From positions 124,001-188,000 of the forward strand of contig QFQF01000014.1 of the NCBI GenBank assembly GCA_003248935.1: a stretch of DNA of 64,000 bases, written 5' to 3'. The position numbers and the translations under genes are program-made. Below the pieces are notes generated by a model. It had not been told where the DNA came from. It saw only the letters and a program-made list of their open reading frames with translations, and did not search any database. Positions 1 to 10,348 of this stretch are shown in pieces; positions within the stretch are counted from its first letter, which is position 1; every line of letters begins with the position of its first letter. Source of the stretch: Sphingobium sp. GTDB taxonomy: Bacteria > Pseudomonadota > Alphaproteobacteria > Sphingomonadales > Sphingomonadaceae.

Positions 1-1
1 G

Positions 2-472
2 CATCCGCATGTCTTCGTGGATGAAGGCACGCGGACCGACGGGCACGCGCAATGGGAAACGATCAAAGCGGCCGAGCGTGCGGCGAATGCCGATCCGGAT
101 GATAGTGCGCTCGCAGGCGTGGCGGTCGCCCTGCCTGCCTTGCTCCGCGCCGAAAAACTCCAGAAGCGCGCGGCGCGCGTCGGCTTCGACTGGCCGGATT
201 CTGAAGGATCGAAGGAAAAGATATTTGAAGAAATTGAAGAGGTTGTTAATGCAACTTCAGAAGATGAGCGAGAAGAAGAGATTGGCGACCTGTTGTTCGC
301 GGTGGTCAATTATGCCCGTCATTGGCGCGCCGACCCGGAAGCCGCCCTGCGACGGGCCAATACCAAATTCGAGCGTCGTTTCCGCCTGATGGAGGATATC
401 GCCGGGGAGAGCTTTCCGGGCCTGCCGCTCGATCAGAAGGAAGCGCTCTGGCAGGTGGCCAAGCGAAAATGA
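2..472 (+). CDS. mazG: MazG nucleoside triphosphate pyrophosphohydrolase, C-terminal part
   Basis: The reading frame is open to the left edge (first codons encode HPHVF, a MazG signature), so the 5' end lies outside the window and only 156 residues are seen. MazG hydrolyses NTPs to NMPs and pyrophosphate and is thought to clear non-canonical nucleotides and affect (p)ppGpp levels. The second MazG domain is visible: KIFEEIEEV followed by EEEIGDLLFAVVN, the EExxE...ExxD metal-binding helices. The stop overlaps the ATG of the next gene (ATGA). The stretch 211-280, which encodes exactly this metal motif, is only 25/70 G+C, unlike the rest of the gene. Confidence 0.93.
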   Translation, partial: HPHVFVDEGTRTDGHAQWETIKAAERAANADPDDSALAGVAVALPALLRAEKLQKRAARVGFDWPDSEGSKEKIFEEIEEVVNATSEDEREEEIGDLLFAVVNYARHWRADPEAALRRANTKFERRFRLMEDIAGESFPGLPLDQKEALWQVAKRK

Positions 473-960
473 CCCCCCTCCTCATTCGCCCCACGGTCGT
501 TGCCGATCACGCCGCGATCTGGGCGATACTGGAACCGCTGATCCGGGATGGCGAGGTGTTCGCACTGCCCCGTGACATGTCTCGCGAGGAGGTGCTCGCG
601 TACTGGACAGCCGGCGACCGCGTTCCCTTCGTGGCCTGTCGCGACGGGACTATCGCCGGTCTGTATTATCTGCGCCCGAACCAAATGGGCGGCGGCGCCC
701 ATGTCGCCAATGCCGGATATGCGACGGCGCGCGAAGCGTCGGGACGCGGGGTCGCCCGCGCGATGTGTGCGCATTCGATGGACGAAGCGCGCAGGCGGGG
801 CTTTCGTGCAATGCAGTTCAACTTCGTGGTGAGCACGAACGCGCGCGCCGTCATGCTGTGGACGGACATGGGTTTCACTACGGTTGGCCGCCTGCCCGAG
901 GCGTTTCACCATCCGGGACAGGGCTATGTCGATGCTCTGGTGATGGCGCGCCCGCTTTAA
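469..960 (+). CDS. GNAT-family N-acetyltransferase
   Basis: A 163-residue protein starting at the ATG that overlaps the mazG stop, so it is probably translationally coupled to mazG. It has the GNAT layout: an N-terminal IRPTVVADHAAIWAIL strand and helix, a central segment ANAGYATAREASGRGVARAM that corresponds to the acetyl-CoA pyrophosphate-binding loop (R/Q-x-x-G-x-G/A), and a C-terminal NARAVMLWTDMGFTTVGR, the usual 'N..A..ly.k.GF..vG' motif. The acceptor substrate cannot be read. Its 3' end overlaps the convergent hflX end by four bases. Confidence 0.88.
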   Translation: MTPLLIRPTVVADHAAIWAILEPLIRDGEVFALPRDMSREEVLAYWTAGDRVPFVACRDGTIAGLYYLRPNQMGGGAHVANAGYATAREASGRGVARAMCAHSMDEARRRGFRAMQFNFVVSTNARAVMLWTDMGFTTVGRLPEAFHHPGQGYVDALVMARPL

Positions 961-2276
961 GCGCCCTGCCAGCGTGACCTGAACCGGGCTGCGGCCGCAT
1001 CGCTCAGTCGCGCTTCCACGGACAGGGTGCCCCCCTCCTCCGCCTGCGTGCCCAGCACCTCGCCATGCTCGTGCAGCCAGGCGAGCGCAGCGCCGTTCGC
1101 GGCGTCGAGGACAAAATGATGGACGCTGGCCCCCGCCGTCAGCAGATCGCTGATCCGGCGCTGGAGATCGGCCACCCCTTCCCCGCTCATCGCGGACAGC
1201 AGCACCACATGCTCGTTGCGTGCCGCGAGTGTGTGCACGTGAACGGCTTCTTCACCGTGGAGGAGGTCGGCCTTGTTCCATGCCTCGATGATCGGCGGCG
1301 CATGTTCCACCGCCTCCCCGATGACGCCCAGTTCCTCCAGCACGTCCAGCACATCGGCCCGCTGCGCCTCCGTGTCGGGATGCGCGATGTCGCGGACATG
1401 GACGATGAGATCGGCGGACAGCACTTCCTCCAGCGTCGCGCGGAAGGCCGCGATCAACTGGGTCGGCAGATCGGACACGAAACCGACCGTATCGCTGAGG
1501 ATCGCCTTGTCGAGGCCGGGCAACGCGATCTGCCGCATGGTCGGGTCCAGCGTCGCGAACAGCAGATCCTCCGCCATGACGTCAGCGCCCGTCAAGCGGT
1601 TGAAAAGTGTGGATTTTCCGGCGTTCGTATAGCCGACGAGTGCGATCACCGGCCAGGGCGCCTTTTGCCGCCGGGCACGATGGAGGCTGCGGGTCCGCGT
1701 CACCTGATCGAGTTCGCGCCGGATCTTCGCCATCCGGTCCCGGATCATCCGGCGGTCAGCCTCGATCTGGGTTTCGCCGGGTCCGCCGAGGAAGCCGAAG
1801 CCGCCCCGCTGCCGCTCGAGGTGGGTCCAGCTGCGGACCAGACGGCCCGCCTGATAATCGAGATGGGCCAGTTCGACCTGAAGTCGCCCCTCGTTGGTCG
1901 CTGCCCGTTCACCGAATATCTCGAGGATCAGGCCGGTGCGGTCGATGACCTTGGCGCTGGTCGCCTTTTCCAGATTGCTTTGCTGGACCGACGTCAGCGG
2001 ATTGTCGACGATGACCAGCTCCGCCTCATTGTCCGCGACGAGGGCGGTTATGGCGTCAACCTGACCGCTGCCGAACAGGGTCGCCGGGCGACGTTCCCGC
2101 ACGCGAAAGCCCTGCGCCGCGCGCACGTCGATGCCGATGGCTAGAGCAAGGCCCTTCGCCTCGTCCAGCCGGGCATCGACGTCGCGCCGGTCGCCCGCAC
2201 GCAGGTCGGCATGGACCACGACGGCGCGGGCGCCGCGCGTGACCTCATCCCCGCTGTCGCGGTCGAAAACGCTCAT
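957..2276 (-). CDS. hflX: GTPase HflX
   Basis: A 439-residue ribosome-associated GTPase that splits or rescues 70S ribosomes under stress in characterised bacteria. The N-terminal HflX domain (about 1-205) includes the FGSGQVDAI and GGPGETQIEADRR motifs. The G domain follows: G1 GYTNAGKS at 215-222, G3 DTVGF at 262-266, and G4 NKAD further on. Length fits the family. It lies 13 bp downstream of hfq in the same orientation, the classic hfq-hflX pair, so the two are very likely cotranscribed. Confidence 0.96.
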   Translation of the reverse strand: MSVFDRDSGDEVTRGARAVVVHADLRAGDRRDVDARLDEAKGLALAIGIDVRAAQGFRVRERRPATLFGSGQVDAITALVADNEAELVIVDNPLTSVQQSNLEKATSAKVIDRTGLILEIFGERAATNEGRLQVELAHLDYQAGRLVRSWTHLERQRGGFGFLGGPGETQIEADRRMIRDRMAKIRRELDQVTRTRSLHRARRQKAPWPVIALVGYTNAGKSTLFNRLTGADVMAEDLLFATLDPTMRQIALPGLDKAILSDTVGFVSDLPTQLIAAFRATLEEVLSADLIVHVRDIAHPDTEAQRADVLDVLEELGVIGEAVEHAPPIIEAWNKADLLHGEEAVHVHTLAARNEHVVLLSAMSGEGVADLQRRISDLLTAGASVHHFVLDAANGAALAWLHEHGEVLGTQAEEGGTLSVEARLSDAAAARFRSRWQGA

Positions 2277-2289
2277 GGAAGGCTAGACC

Positions 2290-2778
2290 TCAGTCCTCGT
2301 CGTCCTCGCCTTCGCCCGACAGGTCGAGCGGATGCGCGGGCTGCACGGTCGAAATGGCGTGCTTGTAGACGAGCTGTACCATGCCGTCGCGCGCGAGCAG
2401 CATGCAGAACAGGTCATAGGCCGCGATTTCACCCTGAAGCATGACGCCGTTCACGAGGAACATCGTGACCGAATCGCCCGACTTCCGCACGGCGTTCAGG
2501 AATATCTCCTGAAGCAGGCGCGGCTTACGGTCGTTCGCCTCCACGCTCTTGCGGACATCGGTGAGGTCCATCGGCGAGGCAGGCATGACGGTCGAGATCG
2601 CATGCTTGTAGACGAGCTGCGACTGGCCATCGCGCCGCAGCAGAACCGAGAAGTTATCGAACCAGGTGATGATGCCCTGAAGCTTCACGCCCTTGACCAG
2701 GAACATGGTCACCGGCGTCTTGCTCTTGCGCAGGCTGTTTAGGAAAATATCCTGAAGGTTGTTGACTTTGTCCGGCAT
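2290..2778 (-). CDS. hfq: Tandem-domain RNA chaperone Hfq (two Sm-like domains)
   Basis: A 162-residue protein about twice the usual Hfq length. Domain 1 (about 5-72) and domain 2 (about 84-152) each have the Hfq pattern: LQDIFLN or LQEIFLN at the start and YKHAIST near the end. The proximal-face residues (Q8, F42, K56, H57 in E. coli numbering) are present in both. The domains have diverged: D9 is E in domain 2, K31 is M in domain 2, and the rim motif is RKSK against RKSG. An acidic tail (GEGEDDED) follows. A trimer of this fusion would give the usual six-fold ring. It sits between ntrX and hflX as in other Alphaproteobacteria. Confidence 0.95.
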   Translation of the reverse strand: MPDKVNNLQDIFLNSLRKSKTPVTMFLVKGVKLQGIITWFDNFSVLLRRDGQSQLVYKHAISTVMPASPMDLTDVRKSVEANDRKPRLLQEIFLNAVRKSGDSVTMFLVNGVMLQGEIAAYDLFCMLLARDGMVQLVYKHAISTVQPAHPLDLSGEGEDDED

Positions 2779-2942
2779 AATTCAGCCTTCCATTATTGGC
2801 GGGACGTTGCCCGCTCGAGTGCCCTTGCAGGGCATCGTGCCTGCCCTCCGCACATCGAAGGACCGATGGCGGTCTTACCGCAGTTGCGAAGAAAGGTCTA
2901 CCTCGGAAGAACAGGATTGCGGATTTCCGTCCTGCGAACGGG

Positions 2943-4319
2943 TCAGCCGCCGTCCTTCCCGTCCGTGATTCCCAGCAGTTTCAGCTTCCGGTGAAGCGCC
3001 GAACGTTCCATGCCGATGAACGTTGCCGTACGGGAAATATTGCCCGAAAAACGCCGGATCTGGACGCGCAGATATTCGCGCTCGAAGCTCTCACGCGCCT
3101 CGCGCAACGGCGCCCCCATGATCGCGCCCGGACCAAAGCCGTCATTCCCCGCCCCGCCGGTGGTTTCCGGCGGCAGCATGTCCAGCTCTATCCGGCCGAT
3201 CCGATCACCTGGCGCCAAAATCATCGTCCGTTCGATGACATTGCGAAGCTGACGGACGTTGCCGGGCCACTCGCCGGCCTGCAACGCGGCCATGGCGTCT
3301 GTCGCCACGTCGGGCGACGGCGCGCGCCGTTCGGCTGCAAAGCGGGCCAGAAAATGATCGACCAGCGGAGGGATGTCATCGCGCCGCTCCGCCAGCGCCG
3401 GAATGACCAGCGGGACGACGTTCAGACGGTAGAACAGGTCTTCCCGGAAGCGCTTCTCCTCAATCTCCTTGGCGAGGTCGAGTACAGTCGAGGAGATCAC
3501 GCGCACGTCAACCTTCACCACGCGCTGACCGCCAACGCGGGTAAAGCTCTGCTCAGTCAGCACGCGCAGGATCTTTCCCTGCGTCGTGATCGGCATGTCG
3601 CCGATCTCGTCGAGGTAAAGCGTGCCGCCATGCGCCTGTTCCAGATAGCCGGGACGGACGAGACCGCCGCTGTCCTCGACCCCGAACAATTCCTCCTCCA
3701 CCCGTTCCGGGTCCATGCGCGCGGCGGAGACGATGACGAACGGCGCATCGGCCCGCCCGCTCCAGGCGTGGAGCATGCGGGCGGCAACCTCCTTGCCGAC
3801 GCCGGAAGGGCCGGAAATCAGTACCCGGCTGCCCGTTGCCGCCACCTTCTTGATCGTCGCGCGCACCCCGTTGATCGCGCTCGAATTGCCGGTCAGTTCG
3901 TCATCCTGCCCGATCCGGGCACGCAGCGCCTGATTCTCGCGCCGTAGCCGCTCCGTCTCGGTCGCGCGGGCGACGAGGTGCAGGAGCCGGTCGGCCTCGA
4001 ACGGCTTTTCGATGAAATCGGCAGCGCCCCGCCGGATCGCGGCGACGGCGGTGTCGATATTGCCATGGCCGGAAATCATCAGGACCGGGATCGAGGGATC
4101 GCGTTTCTTGATCTCGTCGAGCAGTTCCAGGCCGTCCATACTGGACCCCTGAAGCCACACGTCGAGCAGCACCAGCGCCGGACGGCGCGCGTCCAGCGCC
4201 TCGATCGCAGCTTCGCTCGTGGCGGCGGTGCGAGGGTCGTACCCCTCGTCCTCCAGCACGCCCGCGACGAGGTCACGAATATCCTCCTCGTCGTCGACAA
4301 TCAGAACATCAAGCGCCAT
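2943..4319 (-). CDS. ntrX: Two-component response regulator NtrX
   Basis: A 458-residue NtrC-type regulator with a receiver domain (1-120, phospho-acceptor D53 in LLDVW), an AAA+ ATPase domain with Walker A GPSGVGKE and Walker B GGTLYLDEIGD, and a C-terminal Fis-type helix-turn-helix (NISRTATFIGMERSALHRKL). The GAFTGA loop that contacts sigma-54 is absent; the corresponding place reads EDSGGLVRPGY. This is known for NtrX and suggests it does not act as a classic sigma-54 activator. The start overlaps the end of ntrY by 11 bp, so it forms an operon with its likely kinase. Confidence 0.95.
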   Translation of the reverse strand: MALDVLIVDDEEDIRDLVAGVLEDEGYDPRTAATSEAAIEALDARRPALVLLDVWLQGSSMDGLELLDEIKKRDPSIPVLMISGHGNIDTAVAAIRRGAADFIEKPFEADRLLHLVARATETERLRRENQALRARIGQDDELTGNSSAINGVRATIKKVAATGSRVLISGPSGVGKEVAARMLHAWSGRADAPFVIVSAARMDPERVEEELFGVEDSGGLVRPGYLEQAHGGTLYLDEIGDMPITTQGKILRVLTEQSFTRVGGQRVVKVDVRVISSTVLDLAKEIEEKRFREDLFYRLNVVPLVIPALAERRDDIPPLVDHFLARFAAERRAPSPDVATDAMAALQAGEWPGNVRQLRNVIERTMILAPGDRIGRIELDMLPPETTGGAGNDGFGPGAIMGAPLREARESFEREYLRVQIRRFSGNISRTATFIGMERSALHRKLKLLGITDGKDGG

Positions 4320-6606
4320 GGGCCGTCATCATTCCTTCCACAGGCGCGGCTTCGCGCCCTTCCTCCAATCGCTCCAGCGTCGCGGTGTCGAGGCAGACGG
4401 CCACACTGGCCCCTCCCCCTTCCGCGTCCCGCAGCGTCAACTCGCCGAAATGCTCCTCGACGATCTTCTTCACGATCGCGAGGCCCAGGCCCGTGCCCTT
4501 GGCCCGCGTCGTCATATAGGGTTCCAGAATGCGCTCGCGTTCCGGCGGCAGGCCGATGCCGTTGTCGGTCACGGTGATCAGCATCCGCTCGTCCCGCACC
4601 GCCAGCGTCATGCGCACGCGGCCGCGCTGACCGTTATCCGCTTCCGAAAGCTTGGGCTCGATCGCCTCGACCGCGTTCTTCACGATGTTCGTCAGCGCCT
4701 GGCCGATCTGGCGGCGATCGCAGACGATCTCGGCGCTGCCGACATCTGAAACGAACTCAAAGGCGATGTCGGGATGCGCAACCTCATGCAGGAAAAGCGC
4801 GTGGCGGGCGATGTCGGCAATCGCCTCCCGCCGGAAGATCGGCTTGGGCATCCGCGCGAAGGACGAGAATTCGTCGACGATCCGGCGCAGGTCGCCCACC
4901 TGCCGGACGATCGTGCCCGTCAGGCGCGAGAATGTGCTCTTGTCGCTGGTCACCTCATCGGCATAGCGGCGCTGCAGGCGCTCGGCGGCAAGCTGGATCG
5001 GCGTCAGCGGGTTCTTGATCTCATGCGCGATGCGGCGGGCGACGTCGGCCCATGCCGCGCGGCGCTGATCGGACAGCTGCTGCGTGATGTCGTCGAAGGT
5101 CAGGACATGGCCGGTCGCATCCTGCGACACCTTGACCGCCAGCGTCCGCAATTCGCCATGCGCCCGCACCTGAACGACGCCCGCATTGTCCTTCGACTCG
5201 ACCAGTTCGGACAGTTCGGTGGCAATCGCCGAGAGCGGCTGGCCGACCGGGTCGGCCCCGCCCTCGTCGACCAGGATCGCCAGTGCGGAACTGTTCATCA
5301 GCCTGACCGTGCCCGCGTGATCGATCGAGAGAACGCCAGCGGTCACGCCGGACAGGATCGCCTCTATCAGCGCGCGGCGGTTGTCGAGTTGGCTGTTCGC
5401 AGACACCAGCGCGCTCGTCTGGGCCTCCAGCCGCTGCGTCATCCGGTTGAACGCGCTGGCGAGCGTGCCGATCTCGTCGCGTGCATGCGGGCCAGACACG
5501 CGCGCCGAAAGGTCGCCCGCCGTGATCCGCCGCGCCGCATCGACCAGTTCGTTGACCGGTCGCACCAGCCAGTCAGCGACCTTCAGCGCGATCCAGACCG
5601 CGATGCCGACCAGCAGCAGCGAGCCCACGAACAAGGCGATGTTGAAGCGCAACTGCAGTTGCCGGGACTGGGCGGCGAAATCGTCATAATCCGCGAGCAC
5701 GGCCTGCGCCCGCTCCACCTGGCTGAACCCGAGCGTACCTGCGTCACGCGTCGCGTACAGATAAGTGCGGGTATCGGGGTAGAGCAGCGTGACAGCCTCG
5801 ATCTGGTTCGCCCGGACCTTCACCACCACGCTTTCGCCGCGCGACAGCCGTTCCATCACGTCCTTCGACAATATCTCCCGGGCCGGTCGCTGCTCGGGCT
5901 CCACGGTCGCCGCCGTCCGCGCAACACCGTCCTTCCCCACTTCGATGATCGCGGAGCGGTTCAGCTTCCGCCCGACCACCTGATAGATATAGCCCTCAAC
6001 GAACTTGGGGCTCGATACGCTGGATTCGTTCAGATAATCGCGCAGGTCGCCCGCCATGGTCAGCGTTTCCTCGCCGACCTCCCGGACGTTCTGCTCGTAA
6101 TAACCGCGTGCGAAATCGCTCGCGTTCTGGAGCATGCCGCGCGCACTGTCGGAGAACCAGAACTGCACGCCGTACTGGAACAGCAGCGAGGCGAAGATCA
6201 CCACCAGCAGCATCGGCACGCTGGCGATGATGGAGAAGATAGCGACCAGGCGGACGTGAAGCTGGCCGTCGCTGCCCACCGGCGAACGGGCCGCGCGATT
6301 TTTTGCGACGCGGCGGCCGATCAGCACCAGAATGGCGATCGCCGGGACCAGATTCGCGACCAGCAGCAGCGCCACGATCGGCGGCGTCAGCAGCGTGTAG
6401 GACTGCCCCTGACGCGAGACCAGCATGTAGGTAATGAGCGCGGTACAGCCGAGCGCGAGCAACGTCGCGACCTCCGCGACCACAGCCAGATCGCGGGAAC
6501 GCAGTGCAGCGGGAAGATATTGCCGCCAGCGGCTGATCGTCTCGGCATCCGTATCGGGCATGTTCGCCATTAGTTGCATCATTACAACAACGGCGTGCCC
6601 GATCAA
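4309..6606 (-). CDS. ntrY: Membrane sensor histidine kinase NtrY
   Basis: Up to 765 residues. Hydrophobic segments near 41-60, 75-95 and 125-145, then a periplasmic portion and another membrane helix near 325-345, anchor it in the inner membrane. HAMP (VNELVDAARRITAGDLSARV), PAS and HisKA domains (phospho-acceptor H in RIAHEIKNPLTPIQ) follow, then HATPase (NIVKNAVEAI, GTGLGLAIVKKI). It is the partner of NtrX in nitrogen and redox sensing in Alphaproteobacteria. The true start may be the later ATG at 6561 (MPDTDAE), which removes a short hydrophobic extension. Confidence 0.95.
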   Translation of the reverse strand: MIGHAVVVMMQLMANMPDTDAETISRWRQYLPAALRSRDLAVVAEVATLLALGCTALITYMLVSRQGQSYTLLTPPIVALLLVANLVPAIAILVLIGRRVAKNRAARSPVGSDGQLHVRLVAIFSIIASVPMLLVVIFASLLFQYGVQFWFSDSARGMLQNASDFARGYYEQNVREVGEETLTMAGDLRDYLNESSVSSPKFVEGYIYQVVGRKLNRSAIIEVGKDGVARTAATVEPEQRPAREILSKDVMERLSRGESVVVKVRANQIEAVTLLYPDTRTYLYATRDAGTLGFSQVERAQAVLADYDDFAAQSRQLQLRFNIALFVGSLLLVGIAVWIALKVADWLVRPVNELVDAARRITAGDLSARVSGPHARDEIGTLASAFNRMTQRLEAQTSALVSANSQLDNRRALIEAILSGVTAGVLSIDHAGTVRLMNSSALAILVDEGGADPVGQPLSAIATELSELVESKDNAGVVQVRAHGELRTLAVKVSQDATGHVLTFDDITQQLSDQRRAAWADVARRIAHEIKNPLTPIQLAAERLQRRYADEVTSDKSTFSRLTGTIVRQVGDLRRIVDEFSSFARMPKPIFRREAIADIARHALFLHEVAHPDIAFEFVSDVGSAEIVCDRRQIGQALTNIVKNAVEAIEPKLSEADNGQRGRVRMTLAVRDERMLITVTDNGIGLPPERERILEPYMTTRAKGTGLGLAIVKKIVEEHFGELTLRDAEGGGASVAVCLDTATLERLEEGREAAPVEGMMTAHGA

Positions 6607-6681
6607 ACACAGTATTTTGTATTACTCCGCTACCCGGCGGAGCTGCGCCTCACCTGATCGCGAATCTTGCGTGTGGCGGGT

Positions 6682-8138
<1,457 letters not shown>

Positions 8139-8139
<1 letters not shown>

Positions 8140-9248
8140 CACCCCATGCCCATGGGAAGGAGGACGCGGAAGGTGGTCTCGTGTGTCCCGGGCTCGCGCA
8201 CGAACTGGACGAAGCCGTTCATGTCCCGCACCAGCTTGTCGACGAGCGCAAGGCCAAGCCCCTGCCCGTCCCGCTTCCCGCTGATGAACGGATTGAACAG
8301 GTGATCACGGATGCTTTCGGGCACGCCGGGGCCATTGTCGATCACCAGTATCTCGATCGGCAGCACCGCGTTCCCCTGCCCCTTGCCCATCATCACCGAA
8401 ACGCCGTGGCGAAAGGCGGTGACGATGCGGATTTCCGGGTTCTCAACACCCTCAAGGGCTTCCGCGGCATTCTTGATCAGGTTCAGCATCACCTGAACCA
8501 GCGCGTCGCCGTTTACCAGCGCGAACGGGAGCGACGGGTCGTATCGCTTGGTCAACCTGATCTTGCGCGCGAAACCGGCCTGAGCGAGGCCCGCGGCACG
8601 ATCGATCAGTGGATAGATGTTCTCCGGCCGGCAGATCAGTGGCTGATCCGTGGTGAAATCCTGCATCCGGTCGATCAGCGCGGCGATCCGGTCCACCTCG
8701 TTACAGATCAGCTGGGTCAGCGCGGAGTTGCCGTCGTCCGCACCGTTGTCGAGCAGTTGCGCGGCACCCCGGATCCCCGACAGCGGGTTCTTGATTTCGT
8801 GCGCCAGAATGGCGGCAGCTCCCATGGCCGAGCGGGTGCCGCCGGCAGTGCGGCGCTGGGCAATGCGCTGCGCCTCCGACTGGGCATGGATCGACACCAC
8901 ACGCCAGCCTTCGTGATCCGGAATCGGCGCGATCATCAGGTCGACTTCCATCGCCGCCGTCCGTCCGGCGTGAACCTGTATGTCATAGGCAGCGATCGGC
9001 TTGTCCGTCTGCCAGATGTCGAAGCGGCCCTGGATATCGGCCATCCGGATCGTCCGGGCGATATCGGCGCCAATGATCGCCGACCGCGCCATGTTGAGCA
9101 GCGTTTCGGCCCGGACATTGGCGTTGGCGATGCGGTTATCCGGCCCGACGACCAAGGTCGCGACCGGATAAGCGGTCACGATATCCGCCAGAGACGGCTG
9201 ATCCTGCCCCTGCCGGCTGGGAGGAGGCGGCGCAAGCGCCACTGTCAC
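8139..9248 (-). CDS. ntrB: Nitrogen sensor histidine kinase NtrB
   Basis: A 369-residue cytoplasmic kinase when started at GTG 9248, which overlaps the dusB stop as GTGA. An upstream extension of this frame runs through dusB and looks unlike NtrB, so it was rejected. A PAS domain (about 25-130; VATLVVGPDNRIANAN) is followed by HisKA with phospho-acceptor H in ILAHEIKNPLSGIRGAAQLL and by HATPase (LNLIKNAAEAL, NGPGVP, GLGLALVDKL). It phosphorylates and dephosphorylates NtrC in response to PII signalling in characterised species. Confidence 0.95.
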
Positions 9249-10243
9249 GCCGCCGCGCGGGCCAGGAACGGGTCGTAGAAGCGGGCCAGCATGTCGAGCA
9301 CCTTGTCCGCGTCCGGCACCTGGTTGACCGCATTGCGGAACTCGGCCGATCCGGTCAGCCCCTTCGTGTACCAGCCGATATGCTTGCGCGCCATGTTCAC
9401 GCCGGTCTCGCGCCCGTAATGGGACAGCATCGCGCGATAGTGGCCGGTGATCGCCGCGTATTGCTCGTCGATCGACGGGTCGGCGCGGCGCTGGCCGGTG
9501 GCGAACCAGTGCATGACCTGCCCCAGAAGCCACGGCCTGCCATAGGCACCCCGGCCGATCATCACGCCATCCGCCCCGCTCTGGTCGAGTGCCGTATCGG
9601 CATCCTCGATCGTGCAGATGTCGCCGTTGACGATGACCGGCAGGCTGACGGCATCCTTGACCCGGCGCACGAAACCCCAGTCCGCCGTGCCCTTGTACAT
9701 CTGGTTGCGGGTACGGCCGTGCACAGTGATCATCTTCGCGCCGAGATCCTCGGCAATGCGGGCGAGTTCGGGCGCGTTCAGGCTGTCATGGTCCCAGCCC
9801 ATGCGCATCTTGACCGTGACAGGCACCTTCACGGCCTTCACGCAGGCCTCGATCAGCGAACCGGCGAGCTTCAGGTCGCGCATCAGCGCCGACCCCGCGT
9901 CACCGTTCGTCACCTTGCGGACCGGGCATCCCATGTTGATGTCGATGATCGCTGCGCCCCGGTCCTCGTTGAGCTTCGCCACTTCACCCATCTCATAGGG
10001 GGTGCAGCCGACAAGCTGCATCGACACCGGTTCCTCGATCGGGTCCCAGGCCGCTTTCTGCACCGACTGGCGCGTTTCGCGGATCGCGGCCTGACTTGCG
10101 ATCATCTCCGTCACGTTGAGCCCGCAGCCGTAACGCCGCACCAGCGTCCGGAACGGCATGTCGGTGACGCCGGTCATCGGCGCCAGAATGACGGGGGACG
10201 CGATGGTGACATCGCCGACGGAGATGGGACGAAGACGCTGCAT
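9245..10243 (-). CDS. dusB: tRNA-dihydrouridine synthase DusB
   Basis: A 332-residue FMN-dependent TIM-barrel enzyme that reduces uridines in tRNA. Typical motifs are APMTGVTDMPFR at the start, the catalytic cysteine in NMGCPVRKVT near residue 105, and VHGRTRNQMY. It is the first gene of the dusB(nifR3)-ntrB-ntrC-ntrYX cluster, an arrangement conserved in Alphaproteobacteria, and overlaps ntrB by four bases. Confidence 0.96.
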   Translation of the reverse strand: MQRLRPISVGDVTIASPVILAPMTGVTDMPFRTLVRRYGCGLNVTEMIASQAAIRETRQSVQKAAWDPIEEPVSMQLVGCTPYEMGEVAKLNEDRGAAIIDINMGCPVRKVTNGDAGSALMRDLKLAGSLIEACVKAVKVPVTVKMRMGWDHDSLNAPELARIAEDLGAKMITVHGRTRNQMYKGTADWGFVRRVKDAVSLPVIVNGDICTIEDADTALDQSGADGVMIGRGAYGRPWLLGQVMHWFATGQRRADPSIDEQYAAITGHYRAMLSHYGRETGVNMARKHIGWYTKGLTGSAEFRNAVNQVPDADKVLDMLARFYDPFLARAAA

Positions 10244-10348
10244 TCTGCCTGCCTAAAAAACAGGCACCCCTTAGCGCCAAAGGGCGCGCCGGACAAGGGA
10301 TGGGACAAGACGGTGGCGGGCGCCCCTCCCCTCGTCTATGCGCGCTGC

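Noticed and set aside
1065..2144. A 359-codon plus-strand open frame opposite hflX
   Set aside because: Same reason: an antisense shadow of a gene with all GTPase motifs present.
4774..6573. A 599-codon plus-strand open frame opposite ntrY
   Set aside because: It is an Arg/His/Gln-rich shadow of a clearly real histidine kinase gene on the other strand; no motif is seen.
9249..9533. N-terminal extension of ntrB by 95 codons
   Set aside because: It reads through dusB in the wrong frame with a composition unlike NtrB; the GTG at 9248 overlapping the dusB stop gives a normal-length kinase.
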